Shown one piece after another: positions 17,528 to 26,056 of a stretch of 34,212 nucleotides of DNA. Numbering within the stretch: the first letter of the stretch is position 1; the number at the start of each line of letters is the position of its first letter. This DNA is from Granulosicoccus sp045110515 (GTDB taxonomy: Bacteria > Pseudomonadota > Gammaproteobacteria > Granulosicoccales > Granulosicoccaceae). Position numbers and translations under genes: made by a program. The stretch is from assembly GCA_045110515.1 (NCBI GenBank), contig JBGCGD010000087.1, positions 1 through 34,212 on the forward strand, read 5' to 3'. The notes beneath the pieces are model-generated. The model saw only the letters and a program-made list of their open reading frames with translations, ran no database searches and was not told the origin of the DNA.

Positions 17528-18862
17528 ATGTCAGACGACTCATCAGTTGATCCTGCGACAGGCCTGTTGCATCGGGCTGCGTTTCTAAAAGAGGTGAGAG
17601 AAGCGCAGGTAAAATCGGCAACAAAAAAACGTCGCGGGTGTCTGCTAATTCTTCATTTCCCTGGATTATTAGACCTTGGGCAAGAGCAGGGGCGGGGCGT
17701 CGCAGCGTCAACCCTGAAAAAACTGCTTGCCATTATCGAAACTCGACTGAGACGGCGCGATACTCTTGGCAGGATCGGTGAGAATTCGCTGTGCATATTG
17801 TTGCGTCAGTGTCAGGAGAGTGACGCTGTTGCCATAGCCGAACAGTACGAAGATTTACTCAACGATGTCGCTTTGGACGATGGAGTCCAGCGCTCCTTGG
17901 CGGGCTTTAACTTTCGTATCGTCTCTCTGGACTCTTCCCGGCATCGCACACCCAACACTGAAGAGAATGGTGTGAACACGCGTGCATTGAGTGAAGCGTC
18001 TATATTGCTATCAACGATTCGCTCCTTTATGCGATCAGATGCGCCTGTTTCAGGGGAAGTGGTGCCATTTGGAGATGCTGCGTCAGAGCAACCCGAAGTC
18101 ACCCAGATTGCTCGAAAGACTGAAGTCACGGCGAATACGCCTGTTCCTATTCACGCCGACGCAGAACAGTCGCCGCAAAACTGGCGTTTAAAACCAGGTC
18201 ATTTGCTCAGCCAGAAATTGTTGGTGAGCTGTTATCGAATGCAATCTGTCGGGTTTGTATCGTCTGATCATGCGCTCCATGAAAGCCCAATGTTTGAGAC
18301 GGCCTTAAACGCACTGGCATTAGACTTAAAGCTCTCGCGTCCAACGCTTGAGAGCCTGTTGATTCTGCCGATTAGTGCGGTTCAACTTACCAATGAGGCG
18401 ACGTATTGGTTAAAAGAGCGTTGCCGAAGTCAACGCATTGCTCCATCTGATATCTGTTTGCTGTTGAGCGTTGAGACAATTTCTAAAGACCTACGCACCT
18501 TTATGCCGGTGTTACGGCGTTTCAATCGTCAGGGTATTCGTCTGATGCTAGAGGGGGTCGGGTCGGCACCACAGTTCACAGCCTTACAAAATCTGGCAGG
18601 TTTTGACTACCTGTGGATATCTGCCAAAGTGCTTCAAGCCTCTTTTAATGATGTCAGAAAACGTCAGGAGCTTGGATCACTGATAGAAGCGGCTCATGGG
18701 CAACATCGCGAAGTTTGCGCCGCAGGAATAGACACACAGTCTCTGCTATCGCATGCTCAAGCCCTGAATATTGATATCGGGTTCGGTCGTGCATGTGGCA
18801 GAAGTCTGGCATTCCCGGATGTCGATTACGACAATTTAACGCCGATTAAACCGATCAAATAA
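17528..18862 (+). CDS. Degenerate GGDEF-EAL domain protein
   Basis: A 444-residue protein. Residues 8-20 (DPATGLLHRAAFL) match the GGDEF-domain start DxLTGLxNRxxF. GRIGENSLCILL (81-92) is in the place of RxGGDEFxxLL, so the signature reads GENSL and cyclase activity is not expected. A variable linker spans about 135-220. Residues 225-430 follow an EAL fold: RQGIRLMLEGVGSA replaces the DDFGTG motif, YLWISAKVLQ replaces LKIDxxFV, and no EAL tripeptide is seen. The last motif GFGRACGRSLAFP matches the QGYxxxxPLP loop. Metal and substrate residues of the phosphodiesterase are lost. It may bind a nucleotide or a protein instead, like CsrD- or YdiV-type proteins. Confidence 0.82.
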   Translation: MSDDSSVDPATGLLHRAAFLKEVREAQVKSATKKRRGCLLILHFPGLLDLGQEQGRGVAASTLKKLLAIIETRLRRRDTLGRIGENSLCILLRQCQESDAVAIAEQYEDLLNDVALDDGVQRSLAGFNFRIVSLDSSRHRTPNTEENGVNTRALSEASILLSTIRSFMRSDAPVSGEVVPFGDAASEQPEVTQIARKTEVTANTPVPIHADAEQSPQNWRLKPGHLLSQKLLVSCYRMQSVGFVSSDHALHESPMFETALNALALDLKLSRPTLESLLILPISAVQLTNEATYWLKERCRSQRIAPSDICLLLSVETISKDLRTFMPVLRRFNRQGIRLMLEGVGSAPQFTALQNLAGFDYLWISAKVLQASFNDVRKRQELGSLIEAAHGQHREVCAAGIDTQSLLSHAQALNIDIGFGRACGRSLAFPDVDYDNLTPIKPIK

Positions 18863-19099
18863 ATTCACGGCTACGGCGAATGCGACCGCACCGAGGATGG
18901 CGGACGTGACAGCACCTCGTAGCAGGCCATCACCTGTGATGTCCAAGACATCGCGAACTAGCAGGCCTGCAAACGCGCCAATACCGCCGGCGATTAGGCT
19001 GGGCTTAAGTGTTCGATCGCTGTGATTGAACAGCTTGCTCACCACGAATCCGGACAGGACACCCAGAAGAACAATCAGTAGAGGAATGAGCAATCGCAT
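18836..19099 (-). CDS. Small membrane protein, weakly like GlsB/YeaQ family
   Basis: An 87-residue protein with an N-terminal helix (LLIPLLIVLLGVLSGFVVS) and two further hydrophobic segments with Gly-rich turns (LIAGGIGAFAGLL and AVTSAILGAVAFAVAV). The pattern is like the GlsB/YeaQ/YmgE transglycosylase-associated membrane proteins, but the match is by look only. Its 3' end overlaps the convergent GGDEF-EAL gene by 27 bases. The ATG at 19099 lies close to the divergent EamA gene, so both may share the short promoter region. No function can be given. Confidence 0.6.
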   Translation of the reverse strand: MRLLIPLLIVLLGVLSGFVVSKLFNHSDRTLKPSLIAGGIGAFAGLLVRDVLDITGDGLLRGAVTSAILGAVAFAVAVNLFDRFNRR

Positions 19100-19156
19100 A
19101 AGCTGTCTTCAGTTAAGATAGTGACCCCGACGATACAGAACCTTTTACTCGTAACA

Positions 19157-20143
19157 ATGACCCCGGATGTCACGACAAATAATGCGTTAAAGGGCGTCGG
19201 TTTGAGTCTAGTGGGATTCGCTATTTTCTCGCTACACGATGCAGTTATCAAGAGCATAGTTGGAATTCCTGTTTTTCAGGTGGCATTTTTTGCCGTTCTA
19301 TTCAGTTTTGTACCGTTCACACTGTTTCTGGCATTTGATGGTGCCGAGCGTTCAATGCGGCCCAGACTTCCGTTATTCGTGGCCTTGCGTTGTCTGTTCA
19401 CGGTCGTGGGATTGCTATCGGTGTTTTATGCTTTTGGCAAATTGCCTCTGTCGGAGGTTTATTCATTATTATTTGCCGCTCCCATTCTCATTACTCTACT
19501 GGCGATCCCGATATTGGGAGAGAAAATTCGGCTCATACGATGGTTTGCGATCGTTCTCGGGCTGATAGGCGTCTTGATTGTACTGCGTCCCGGAGCGGCT
19601 GAGCTTCGCCTGGAACATCTTGCCGCTGTAGCGGCGGCTGCGTGTGTCGCCTGCAACTCTATCGTGACTCGTAAAATAGGCTCTCGGGAGCACAGTGTGA
19701 CGTTGATCATCTACCCCATGCTGACGAACGTCGTGGTGACAGGGGTTGCAACAGTATTTGTGTATGTTCCGATGTCTGGCGAGGTGCTACTAAAGTTATG
19801 TGGTATCGGCATACTCAGTGTTATCGGCCAAAGTCTGATGATTCAGGCCTATCGCAGCTCGGAGGCACAGTTTGTCGCGCCCATGCAATACAGCCAAATG
19901 TTGTGGGCACTGATTTACGGCGCCTGGATTTTCAATGAGTCGGCAGATCGGACGGTTCTGTTGGGGTCTGCCGTCATTGTGTGTTCAGGATTATTGTTTT
20001 TATGGCGAGAGCTGGTTGCATCGGTTAAGCAGCCGGTACTGAGAACGCGAAATGTGCGTTTGGCCGGAGGCCCGCAGGCGCAGTCGATGGAAACCGACAC
20101 CGTCTCATCTCAGCGTAGAGACGCTTTCAAACCCGGTCCTTAA
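19157..20143 (+). CDS. EamA/DMT family transporter
   Basis: A 328-residue inner-membrane protein with about ten helices in two EamA repeats. The first repeat ends with LPLSEVYSLLFAAPILITLLAIPILGEK, the classic EamA repeat end. The second has AQFVAPMQYSQMLWALIYGAWIFNE followed by a last helix. A hydrophilic tail of about 40 residues follows. Such proteins export amino acids or other small metabolites, but the substrate is unknown. A GTG at 19121 is an in-frame alternative start; neither start has a clear ribosome binding site. The gene diverges from the small membrane protein gene. Confidence 0.88.
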   Translation: MTPDVTTNNALKGVGLSLVGFAIFSLHDAVIKSIVGIPVFQVAFFAVLFSFVPFTLFLAFDGAERSMRPRLPLFVALRCLFTVVGLLSVFYAFGKLPLSEVYSLLFAAPILITLLAIPILGEKIRLIRWFAIVLGLIGVLIVLRPGAAELRLEHLAAVAAAACVACNSIVTRKIGSREHSVTLIIYPMLTNVVVTGVATVFVYVPMSGEVLLKLCGIGILSVIGQSLMIQAYRSSEAQFVAPMQYSQMLWALIYGAWIFNESADRTVLLGSAVIVCSGLLFLWRELVASVKQPVLRTRNVRLAGGPQAQSMETDTVSSQRRDAFKPGP

Positions 20144-20186
20144 GCTGGAAATTATGATTTTCCAAATAAATGCGTGATAGAGAACG

Positions 20187-20435
20187 ATGACCCTGGATGC
20201 GCAATCAGAGGAACTACTGGCGGCTGCCTCAATGCTAATGCCATTTGGTCGATTTGAGGGGAGGCGGCTGATAGATTTACCCGAACCTTACGTCGTATGG
20301 TTTAAAAACAAGGGATTTCCCTCAGGTTTGCTGGGTCAGAGAATGGCTTTGATTTATGAAATTAAGTTAAACGGGTTGGAAAAATTGATTCGTCCGGTTC
20401 TTGATCATAAACCGAGGCTTGACCCCTTAAGCTAG
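20187..20435 (+). CDS. DUF3820 family protein
   Basis: An 82-residue soluble protein. MPFGRFEGRRLIDLPEPYV and WFKNKGFPSG, then MALIYEIKLNGL, form the full DUF3820 pattern, sometimes named quorum-sensing-regulated virulence factor after a pseudomonad member. Length fits. The biochemical role is not established. It lies between the EamA transporter and the leuA leader; the leuA promoter is likely within or just after its 3' end. Confidence 0.88.
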   Translation: MTLDAQSEELLAAASMLMPFGRFEGRRLIDLPEPYVVWFKNKGFPSGLLGQRMALIYEIKLNGLEKLIRPVLDHKPRLDPLS

Positions 20436-20453
20436 CAGGACTAACCTGAGCGT

Positions 20454-20504
20454 ATGACAACGAACGCGCTCCTGTTAAGCCTTATGCGCCCGGCCGCTGT
20501 ATAG
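20454..20504 (+). CDS. Putative leuA leader peptide
   Basis: A 16-codon ORF, MTTNALLLSLMRPAAV, lies 308 bases before leuA. Four of its codons are Leu (CTC, CTG, TTA and CTT at codons 6, 7, 8 and 10), which is what a leucine-sensing attenuator peptide needs. Codons 12-15 form the 5' arm of a GC-rich hairpin whose 3' arm follows the stop codon. A weak promoter match (TTGATT at 20385 and TAAACC at 20408, 17 apart) would start transcription about 35 bases before the ATG. No strong ribosome binding site is present, but GAG stands close to the ATG. Confidence 0.6.
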   Translation: MTTNALLLSLMRPAAV

Positions 20505-20781
20505 AGCGGGCCGGGACAGCAATGCCTGGTTCTCTGTATCGAACAAGCAGAGCACCACTATCAGTAGCCAATGGCCAATCCCATTCAGATTGACCCGAAG
20601 CCGGAACATCAGAAAAAGATTTCCCCGGTATAGCTTTCGAGAACGTCATGCCTCATTTAACGCCACTTATTTTCGAACCTTGCAGACCAGATTTTGGTGC
20701 CTTGTTGCTTATAGATTGCAAACTTAGATGCCGTCGCCCGGAATCGCGTAACCGGGCGGCGGCTAATCGTTCTGCGCAGAA
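20487..20781 (+). promoter_or_regulatory. Candidate attenuator/leader RNA of leuA
   Basis: The leader RNA between the Leu-rich peptide and leuA holds three hairpins. H1: CCCGGCCGC (20489-20497) with GCGGGCCGGG (20506-20515). H2: TGGTTCTCTG with CAGAGCACCA (20527-20557). H3: GCCGTCGCCCGG (20730-20741) with CCGGGCGGCGGC (20752-20763), 12 pairs with one wobble. The 7-mer CGCCCGG occurs in both the leader codons (20487-20493) and the H3 left arm (20735-20741), so the H3 right arm can pair with either. H3 lacks a following T run, so Rho or translational control is as likely as classic termination. A 12-base palindrome TTCTGCGCAGAA follows at 20770-20781. Confidence 0.5.
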
Positions 20782-20811
20782 ATCTCAAGCCTTTGCATCA
20801 GGAAAATAAAT

Positions 20812-22509
20812 ATGTTGAACGATCCCAGTACTAAATACCCTGCGTTCCCTTCAGTGCCTTTGACAGATCGTCAGTGGCCATCAAAAACACTGGACAAGGC
20901 ACCCTTGTGGTGTAGCGTCGATTTACGAGACGGCAACCAGGCGCTTATCGAGCCCATGGGAAGCGAACGCAAATTGCGCATGTTCGATTTGCTCGTCGCT
21001 GTGGGCTTTAAGCAAATAGAAGTGGGCTTTCCGGCCGCCTCACAGACAGACTTCGACTTCGTCAGGCAGCTGATAGAAGAAAACCGTATCCCTGACGATG
21101 TTACGCTGCAAGTGCTGACACAATCCCGACGGCCGCTTATCGAGCGTACTTTTGAGTCTTTAAAAGGTTGTCGAAGTGCCATACTGCATCTCTACAACTC
21201 AACGTCAACATTGCAACGTCGAGTGGTGTTTGGTCTTGACCGGGCAGGCATAAAACAAATCGCAACAGATGGTGCTGAAATCGTTGCTGAGTATGCGGCC
21301 AAGCAGACAGACACAGCCTGGCAGTTCGAGTATTCCCCCGAAAGTTTCACGGGCACCGAGCTGGACTACGCCGTAGAGGTGTGTGATGCGGTCAATGCTG
21401 TCTGGAAGCCCACCCCTGAAAATCCCACAATTCTGAATTTGCCGGCAACCGTTGAGATGTCGATGCCTAATGTTCACGCAGATCAGATCGAATGGTTTTT
21501 AAAGCATGTCAAAAACAGAGAAAGCATTTGTCTGAGCTTGCATCCGCATAATGATCGTGGGTGCGCAGTGGCAGCGACTGAACTCGGATTGCTGGCTGGT
21601 GCCGATCGAGTGGAGGGCACTCTGTTCGGTAACGGTGAGCGAACCGGTAACGTCGATATCGTGACCTTAGCGCTTAACTTGTTTACTCAGGGTGTTAACC
21701 CGAATCTGGACTTCTCGGACATCTATGAAGTCATGAGAACAGTTGAGCACTGTAATCAATTACCTGTACACCCACGTCACCCCTACGCAGGGGAGTTGGT
21801 GTTTACCGCATTTTCCGGTTCGCACCAGGACGCTATAAAGAAAGGCTTTGCGGCAATGCGAAAAAGCAACTCGCCATTGTGGGAAGTGCCTTATTTGCCC
21901 ATTGATCCTGCTGATTTAGGACGCACTTATGAAGCGGTCATTCGAGTGAACAGTCAATCGGGCAAGGGCGGAGTGGCGTTCATTTTAGAACGCGATCATG
22001 GCTTAGAGCTCCCGCGTCGAATGCAAATGGAATTTAGTCAGGTTGTTCAGGGCATTAGCGAACAGACGGGAAAAGAAGTTGATTCGGCAACCATCAAAAC
22101 AGCCTTTGATGAGACGTTTCTCGATGCGATGCAGCCCTTGTCTTTTATCAAGCATACAAGCGTCGAAGACCCAAGCGATGATTCGCTTCGATCACTTTCA
22201 GCGGTTGTGCTACTCAACGGGAAAGAGGTAGAAATCACGGGTCAGGGGAATGGTCCTATCGATGCTTTTGTGCATGCGATTAAAACCTCTTTGTCTGTCG
22301 ATTTCCGGGTGGTTGATTACCATCAGCATGCAACCGGGGTTGGAGCTGATGCGCAATCTGCTTGTTACTTTGAAATTCAAGCCGGTAAAGGCGCTACTCG
22401 CTATGGCGCTGCATTGAATAGTAATATTGTTTCAGCCTCTCTCATGGCTGTATGCAGTGCATTCAATCGCGCTGTAAACGATGAACTGCTGAAGCCAACT
22501 TACTCTTAA
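20812..22509 (+). CDS. leuA: 2-isopropylmalate synthase
   Basis: A 565-residue enzyme of the long (type 2) LeuA class, the first step of leucine synthesis: acetyl-CoA plus 2-oxoisovalerate. The HMGL-like TIM barrel has WCSVDLRDGNQAL (33-45) with the catalytic Arg39-Asp40, HPHNDRG at 244-250 for the metal, and GNGERTGNVD at 273-282. The C-terminal LeuA dimer domain (about 430-560) is the site of leucine feedback inhibition. AGGAAAATAAAT precedes the ATG, a good ribosome binding site. The upstream Leu-rich leader suggests control by leucine supply. maeB starts 20 bases after the stop. Confidence 0.96.
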   Translation: MLNDPSTKYPAFPSVPLTDRQWPSKTLDKAPLWCSVDLRDGNQALIEPMGSERKLRMFDLLVAVGFKQIEVGFPAASQTDFDFVRQLIEENRIPDDVTLQVLTQSRRPLIERTFESLKGCRSAILHLYNSTSTLQRRVVFGLDRAGIKQIATDGAEIVAEYAAKQTDTAWQFEYSPESFTGTELDYAVEVCDAVNAVWKPTPENPTILNLPATVEMSMPNVHADQIEWFLKHVKNRESICLSLHPHNDRGCAVAATELGLLAGADRVEGTLFGNGERTGNVDIVTLALNLFTQGVNPNLDFSDIYEVMRTVEHCNQLPVHPRHPYAGELVFTAFSGSHQDAIKKGFAAMRKSNSPLWEVPYLPIDPADLGRTYEAVIRVNSQSGKGGVAFILERDHGLELPRRMQMEFSQVVQGISEQTGKEVDSATIKTAFDETFLDAMQPLSFIKHTSVEDPSDDSLRSLSAVVLLNGKEVEITGQGNGPIDAFVHAIKTSLSVDFRVVDYHQHATGVGADAQSACYFEIQAGKGATRYGAALNSNIVSASLMAVCSAFNRAVNDELLKPTYS

Positions 22510-22528
22510 CTTAAATTGGAGCAACGAG

Positions 22529-24871
22529 ATGAGTGATCAAACTAGAAATACAGAAAACAAAAAAATCACCGTCTCTGGTCAAGCTGCCCCAGAATCGCTT
22601 GCTGAGGCAGCCCTGAATTATCACCGGTACCCCATACCGGGAAAATTAGAAATATCTGCGACGAAAAATATGGTGAATCAGCGTGATTTAGCGCTGGCAT
22701 ATTCACCGGGTGTAGCCATTGCGTGTCAGGAAATTGAGCGTGATCCTTTGCAGGCTGCTGAACTCACTGCACGCAGTAATTTGGTCGCTGTCATATCCAA
22801 CGGCACAGCTGTACTTGGCCTTGGAGCCATTGGTGCGTTGGCGTCAAAACCAGTGATGGAAGGTAAGGCGGTTTTATTTAAAAAATTCGCTAATGTCGAT
22901 GTATTTGATTTAGAGCTGGACACAACAGACGTCGATCGATTCTGCGATGCTGTCGAACTGCTTGAACCGACATTCGGAGGCATCAATTTAGAAGACATCA
23001 AAGCACCGGAGTGTTTTGTTATTGAAGAGCGTCTGCGCGCGCGAATGAATATCCCAGTATTTCATGATGATCAGCACGGTACGGCCATTGTTGTCGCTGC
23101 CGCGATTCGTAACGGCTTGAAGGTAGCCGGTAAAAATCTTGAAGACATCTCTTTGGTGTGTTCCGGTGCCGGGGCTGCGGCACTCGCATGCTTGAATCTC
23201 TTGGTTTACATGGGATTGGATAAAAACAAAGTTACGGTGTGTGATCGTAGCGGGGTGTTGTACGAAGGACGCAACGAAAACATGAATCCCTATAACTCGC
23301 AGTACGCGCGTGACACTAACGCACGAGAGCTAGACGATGTGATTGATGGTGCCGATGTGTTTTTGGGTTTGTCAGCTCCTAACGTCATTAGTGGTGAGCA
23401 GGTTGCTAGAATGGCAGATTCACCGTTTATTTTGGCGTTGGCCAACCCGGATCCTGAGATTAGCCCTGATGTAGTTCACGGAGTCCGGGACGATGCCATT
23501 ATGGCGACGGGGCGTTCTGATTATCCTAATCAGGTAAACAATGTCTTGTGTTTTCCGTTCTTGTTTCGAGGTGCTCTAGATGTCGGGGCGACTGAAATAA
23601 ACGGTGCCATGCAGGAGGCAGCCGTTGAAGCCATTGCTGATATAGCCACTAAAGAAGCATCTGACGTGGTATCGGCCGCTTATGGTGGAAAGCCATTTAA
23701 GTTCGGTCGGGAATATTTGATTCCCAAGCCCTTTGATCCGCGCTTGATGATGGAAATTCCTCCGCGTGTTGCTAAAGCGGCAATGGACAGTGGTGTTGCT
23801 ACCCGGCCTATTGATGACTTTGATGCCTATCGTCGAAAGCTACGTGGTTTTGTGTTCCGCTCCGGTCTCGTTATGAAGCCGATGTTTGAACAGGCACAAG
23901 CCAACATTCAGCGGGTGGTGCTTGCCGAAGGCGAATCATCACGCGTTTTGAACGCTGTGCAGATACTGGTCGACGACGCTATATGTCACCCGGTCATTTT
24001 GGGTCGGCCTGAAATCATCCAAGCGAAGATTGACGACATGGCGCTGCGATTAACAATCGGCACAGGCTTTAGTGTGGTTGATCCTGTCGACAATCCTAAC
24101 TTTGATGAACATGTCGATGCTTATCACCGCTTGATGGAAAGGGCAGGGGTGTCGCCCGAATACGCAGCAAATGTTATTCGTACACGTCCAACGGCTTTGG
24201 GTGCACTGATGGTGCGACGTGGCGAAGCGGATGCTTTAGTGTGTGGTACGCAGGGAGCGTATGCCCGGCACATTCGTTATCTGGTTGACGTTATCGGTGT
24301 ACAAAAAGACTTCAGCGATATTTCAGCGCTTATGCTGATGATTCTAGATACGGGAACAGTCTTCTTAACAGATACGCACGTCACTGTGAACCCCAGTGCA
24401 GAAGAACTAGCAGAGACAGCAAACATGGCATCAAAAATCGTTAAGCGATTTGGCATGGTGCCTAAGGTTGGCATGTTGTCACATTCGAACTTCGGTAGCC
24501 GAAACAATGAGTCCGCGGTCAAGATGCGACGAGCTGTTCAAATCGTTAAAGAGCGCTACCCTGATTTAGCGGTTGAAGGTGAAATGCACGCGGACGCTGC
24601 TCTATCGGAAGAGACGCGTAATCGTGTATTCCCGAATGCAAGCTATACAGGTGGAGCAAACTTAATGGTAATGCCGAACCTGGACGCTGCAAACATTACG
24701 TACAATATGGTGAAGGCCTTAGGTGATGCATTGCCTGTAGGTCCCATGCTGATGGGGCTGGACAAGCCTGCCCACGTGGTGACAGAGTCAACGACGGTGC
24801 GTGGTATCGTTAATTTATGTGCAATCGCAGCCGTAGACGCAATTGACTACAAAGCGAACAATAAAAGCTAA
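22529..24871 (+). CDS. maeB: NADP-dependent malic enzyme, MaeB type with phosphotransacetylase-like domain
   Basis: A 780-residue protein. The malic enzyme part (about 25-430) contains AYSPGVAIACQEI, the metal-binding GGINLEDIKAPECF, FHDDQHGTA and a Rossmann motif near VCSGAGAAALACL. The C-terminal half (about 450-780) is a phosphotransacetylase-like domain, in which TRPTALGALMVRRGEADALVCG and MLILDTGTVF are typical. In known MaeB proteins this part is regulatory and responds to acetyl-CoA. It makes pyruvate, CO2 and NADPH from malate. GGAGCAACGAG is a good ribosome binding site. Transcription with leuA is likely from the 19-base spacing. Confidence 0.95.
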   Translation: MSDQTRNTENKKITVSGQAAPESLAEAALNYHRYPIPGKLEISATKNMVNQRDLALAYSPGVAIACQEIERDPLQAAELTARSNLVAVISNGTAVLGLGAIGALASKPVMEGKAVLFKKFANVDVFDLELDTTDVDRFCDAVELLEPTFGGINLEDIKAPECFVIEERLRARMNIPVFHDDQHGTAIVVAAAIRNGLKVAGKNLEDISLVCSGAGAAALACLNLLVYMGLDKNKVTVCDRSGVLYEGRNENMNPYNSQYARDTNARELDDVIDGADVFLGLSAPNVISGEQVARMADSPFILALANPDPEISPDVVHGVRDDAIMATGRSDYPNQVNNVLCFPFLFRGALDVGATEINGAMQEAAVEAIADIATKEASDVVSAAYGGKPFKFGREYLIPKPFDPRLMMEIPPRVAKAAMDSGVATRPIDDFDAYRRKLRGFVFRSGLVMKPMFEQAQANIQRVVLAEGESSRVLNAVQILVDDAICHPVILGRPEIIQAKIDDMALRLTIGTGFSVVDPVDNPNFDEHVDAYHRLMERAGVSPEYAANVIRTRPTALGALMVRRGEADALVCGTQGAYARHIRYLVDVIGVQKDFSDISALMLMILDTGTVFLTDTHVTVNPSAEELAETANMASKIVKRFGMVPKVGMLSHSNFGSRNNESAVKMRRAVQIVKERYPDLAVEGEMHADAALSEETRNRVFPNASYTGGANLMVMPNLDAANITYNMVKALGDALPVGPMLMGLDKPAHVVTESTTVRGIVNLCAIAAVDAIDYKANNKS

Positions 24872-24915
24872 AGACACAAGGTTTGTCGCTAGCTATAACA
24901 ACCAATGGTTTGTTT

Positions 24916-25263
24916 ATGGAACTTGAGCTCTTCCTGAATCGATTAGAAATGCAACCCAAGACGGTTGAGTTTCCCGATGTTATAGAACTAATAAACAGTA
25001 AGTACACGTATATCCCTACCGCGTTTCGAAACAACGATATTCACAACGAAGCGGGGCAGAATACGGGGTCTTGTAAAATATTTGCTTTCGCTCGTTTGCA
25101 TGAGCTGACTGAAGAGCAAACACTGGCGCTTTTCGGTGCCTTCTATCGGGCTGACGTATTAAAAACACCCGATGGTGATAGCCACCCTAACATTCGGCAG
25201 TTTATTAAAACCGGTTGGGCCGGAATCGAATTTGATGGTGTGCCTTTACGTGCTAAAAGCTAA
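24916..25263 (+). CDS. HopJ family protein
   Basis: A 115-residue protein with the full HopJ pattern: ELELFLNRLEMQPKTVEFPD, YIPTAFRNNDIHNEAGQNTGSCKIFAFARL and IRQFIKTGWAGIEFDGVPL. The name comes from a Pseudomonas syringae candidate effector, but close relatives occur in many free-living bacteria, so an effector role is not implied here. The ATG at 24916 is preferred over a TTG at 24883. It follows maeB by 44 bases and ends 4 bases from the convergent DUF445 gene. Function unknown. Confidence 0.85.
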   Translation: MELELFLNRLEMQPKTVEFPDVIELINSKYTYIPTAFRNNDIHNEAGQNTGSCKIFAFARLHELTEEQTLALFGAFYRADVLKTPDGDSHPNIRQFIKTGWAGIEFDGVPLRAKS

Positions 25264-25267
25264 GGAG

Positions 25268-26029
25268 TTATAAACCGAGCAGTCCTGCAATTAGGCCGAT
25301 AATTCCACCAAATACACCACCCCACACAACCAGCCACCCGAGGTGTTCTTTTATCATGCGTTGCATGATCTCCTTCACCATGTCGGGCGTCATTTCATCG
25401 AGCCTTGCACGTAGTAGCTGGTCTAATTTTCCGACGAACTGATCACTACTGGCAGCCTTGCCGAGCTGCTCTCCAATGGCGGCTTGTATTTTGGGGGATT
25501 GAGCAGTCTCTGTTAAAAAATTGCTCATGCGTGCTTTAAACGGCTCTCGCAGAGGCTGAAGTGCGGCCTCACCACCCACCATGCTGAGCATGGAACCAAA
25601 GGACGACTCGACGACTGTGGCCACAAGTTGGTCATAGGCTGCGTCCAAATCGATAGCGTTGAGTAGCGGCTCGATATCAACGGCATCTACCAGAGAGCCT
25701 GCAGAGCCTGGTTTGTCTGATGTTGTTAAATCGGTTTTAGCCGGTGCGCTGAGCAGTCGCTCAACGTTGTCCTTACTGAACAGTTCCTCGTGAACCATTC
25801 GTAGAATTCCCGCTTTGAAATCTTCGAAATGCAGTGAGATAACGCCTGATCCGTATAAGCCGGGTACACGCTCGAAAAGCATGTGCACGGCCAACCAGTT
25901 TGTTAGAGCACCTGACAGCGCAAATAAGCCGGTACTCAGTACCAAGCCACTCCAGGGTTCTGCCAGCGCGAAGCTGATGAGTATTAGTAACAGCGCCAGC
26001 AGATTGGGCGTGAGATGTTTATCCAGCAT
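25268..26029 (-). CDS. DUF445 family membrane protein
   Basis: A 253-residue protein. Two N-terminal hydrophobic stretches are followed by the hallmark ALTNWLAVHMLFERVPGLYGSGVI (the key part is TNWLAVHMLF). A soluble helical middle (about 90-225) follows, and a C-terminal helix (WLVVWGGVFGGIIGLIAGLLGL, about 231-252). This fits DUF445 membrane proteins, which have no settled function. It sits 27 bases downstream of the homocysteine methyltransferase gene on the same strand and may be co-transcribed. Confidence 0.88.
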   Translation of the reverse strand: MLDKHLTPNLLALLLILISFALAEPWSGLVLSTGLFALSGALTNWLAVHMLFERVPGLYGSGVISLHFEDFKAGILRMVHEELFSKDNVERLLSAPAKTDLTTSDKPGSAGSLVDAVDIEPLLNAIDLDAAYDQLVATVVESSFGSMLSMVGGEAALQPLREPFKARMSNFLTETAQSPKIQAAIGEQLGKAASSDQFVGKLDQLLRARLDEMTPDMVKEIMQRMIKEHLGWLVVWGGVFGGIIGLIAGLLGL

Positions 26030-26056
26030 AAGCAGGATTTTACTCGCTATATGGGA

